A stretch of 5,403 nucleotides of DNA. It comes from Rhodospirillales bacterium. Lineage in GTDB: Bacteria > Pseudomonadota > Alphaproteobacteria > SMXQ01. Numbering within the stretch: position 1 is the first letter of the stretch; the number at the start of each line of letters is the position of its first letter. Shown one piece after another: positions 4,658 to 5,403 of this stretch. The DNA lies in the NCBI GenBank assembly GCA_024638585.1, contig JAHEKA010000198.1, positions 1-5,403 of the forward strand, read 5' to 3'. Below the pieces are notes generated by a model that worked only from the letters and a program-made list of their open reading frames with translations, was not told the origin of the DNA and searched no databases. Both the position numbers and the translations under genes were made by a program.

Positions 4658-5403
4658 ATGACAGAATCAACACACCGCACCGGAATGATCCCGTCCGGGG
4701 ATGTCGAGCTGTTCTATCGAGCCTTCGGGCCCCCGGAGGGCTCCGGCAACCGGACGCCCCTGCTGATCATGCACGGAAGCAATTACTTCGATTCTTACGA
4801 TTGGATCGGCGTCAGCGAGGGACTTGCCCAGGATCGCGAGGTTGTCGCATTCGACCGCCGCGGTTTCGGGCACTCCCAGTGGAGCCCCGATAAAGACTAT
4901 TCGCTGGACGCACTGTTTGGTGACATCGTCAATGTCGTGGACCATTTCGGCTGGGAGCGTCCGGCGATAATGGGCCATTCCATGTCGGCTCGTCTCGTCA
5001 TATTTTTCGCCGCGAACTTTCCCGATTATGTGTCCCATCTGATCGTCGCAGACAGTCAACTCAGCAATGCGGGTCCCGGCGCGTACAAGGTTTCCGCGGA
5101 CAACAAGCGGGAGGTATTTGAGTCGGTGGAAGCGGCCATGGCATCCCTGGTCGACCGTCACAGCCCGCCGCGCTTCTCCCTCGACCGGGCGCGGGCGGAG
5201 CTGGCTCTCGACACGGTCGACGGCGGCTATGCGTTAAAGCGCGACCCGAACCACGGCAACACGCAGTCACAGGCCCCCGGCGCGCCAAAACCGAAATACC
5301 GCGACCTCGACCTATGGCAAGCGTTGGCCGATGTCCAGTGCCCCATCACCATGATCGGGGGCCTTAAATCGGACAGGTACAAGCCGGAATATTGCGACCG
5401 CAT
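4658..5403 (+). CDS. Alpha/beta hydrolase fold protein (3' partial)
   Basis: The frame starts at an ATG with an excellent SD and stays open to the window end, giving 248 residues beginning MTESTHRTGM. Landmarks of the alpha/beta hydrolase (PF00561/PF12697) fold appear in order: LLIMHGSNYF (oxyanion-hole HG at 39-40), VVAFDRRGFGHS near 62-73, the nucleophile elbow GHSMS with Ser108, LIVADS near 128-133, and ITMIGGLKSD near 230-239, where D239 is the likely acid. The catalytic His should lie beyond the window; members are typically near 280-300 residues. No signal peptide is evident, so it is probably cytoplasmic. The elbow reads G-H-S-M-S instead of the common G-H-S-M-G. By hand count of the first 120 codons, third-position GC is roughly 72%, against roughly 81% for the ThDP gene, a modest drop. 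It may have its own promoter, given the 161-bp gap. Substrate unknown: esterase, C-C hydrolase and lactonase are all possible. Confidence 0.9.
   Translation, partial: MTESTHRTGMIPSGDVELFYRAFGPPEGSGNRTPLLIMHGSNYFDSYDWIGVSEGLAQDREVVAFDRRGFGHSQWSPDKDYSLDALFGDIVNVVDHFGWERPAIMGHSMSARLVIFFAANFPDYVSHLIVADSQLSNAGPGAYKVSADNKREVFESVEAAMASLVDRHSPPRFSLDRARAELALDTVDGGYALKRDPNHGNTQSQAPGAPKPKYRDLDLWQALADVQCPITMIGGLKSDRYKPEYCDR

Noticed and set aside
4667..5161. 164-codon - strand open frame under the alpha/beta hydrolase
   Set aside because: The + strand frame has a strong SD and ordered alpha/beta hydrolase motifs. The antisense frame has neither a recognisable family nor an RBS.

Overview
The window is GC-rich DNA (strong G/C preference at third codon positions) with Shine-Dalgarno-led genes of typical proteobacterial families. 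The Bug/TctC-type solute-binding protein and the mix of small-molecule catabolic enzymes suggest an alphaproteobacterium, possibly a Rhodospirillales-like or environmental lineage. This assignment is inference from gene content and composition; there is no marker gene here.

Layout from left to right. (1) The 3' part of a periplasmic solute-binding protein of the tripartite tricarboxylate transporter (Bug/TctC) type, on the + strand, cut by the window start and carrying an unusual Cys-containing C-terminal appendix. (2) A short convergent gap with two adjacent hairpins, the second a clear intrinsic terminator for the + strand gene. (3) A metal-dependent amidohydrolase_2/ACMSD-superfamily protein on the - strand. 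(4) A 184-bp divergent control region with a perfect hairpin, a repeated GC-rich 8-mer, two AT-rich islands and clear ribosome-binding sites facing both ways. (5) A thiamine-diphosphate enzyme on the + strand that resembles benzoylformate decarboxylase in its active-site motifs and has a strongly basic N-terminal tail. (6) After 17 bp, a small ABM-fold protein with the N/W/H triad of IsdG-type heme-degrading monooxygenases. (7) A 161-bp gap. (8) The first 248 codons of an alpha/beta hydrolase, cut by the window end.

Taken together this looks like a small-molecule (probably carboxylate or aromatic) uptake-and-breakdown locus: a carboxylate-type binding protein, a possible decarboxylase or hydrolase of the amidohydrolase fold, a 2-keto-acid-type ThDP enzyme, a small monooxygenase-fold protein and an alpha/beta hydrolase. 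The ThDP and ABM genes are very likely co-transcribed, and the amidohydrolase shares their divergent control region. The substrate cannot be read from the sequence. I found no RNA gene, CRISPR array, insertion sequence or integration signature. No stretch over 300 bases lacks a gene. The protein families are recognisable; what is least explained is the combination and several departures from family norms.
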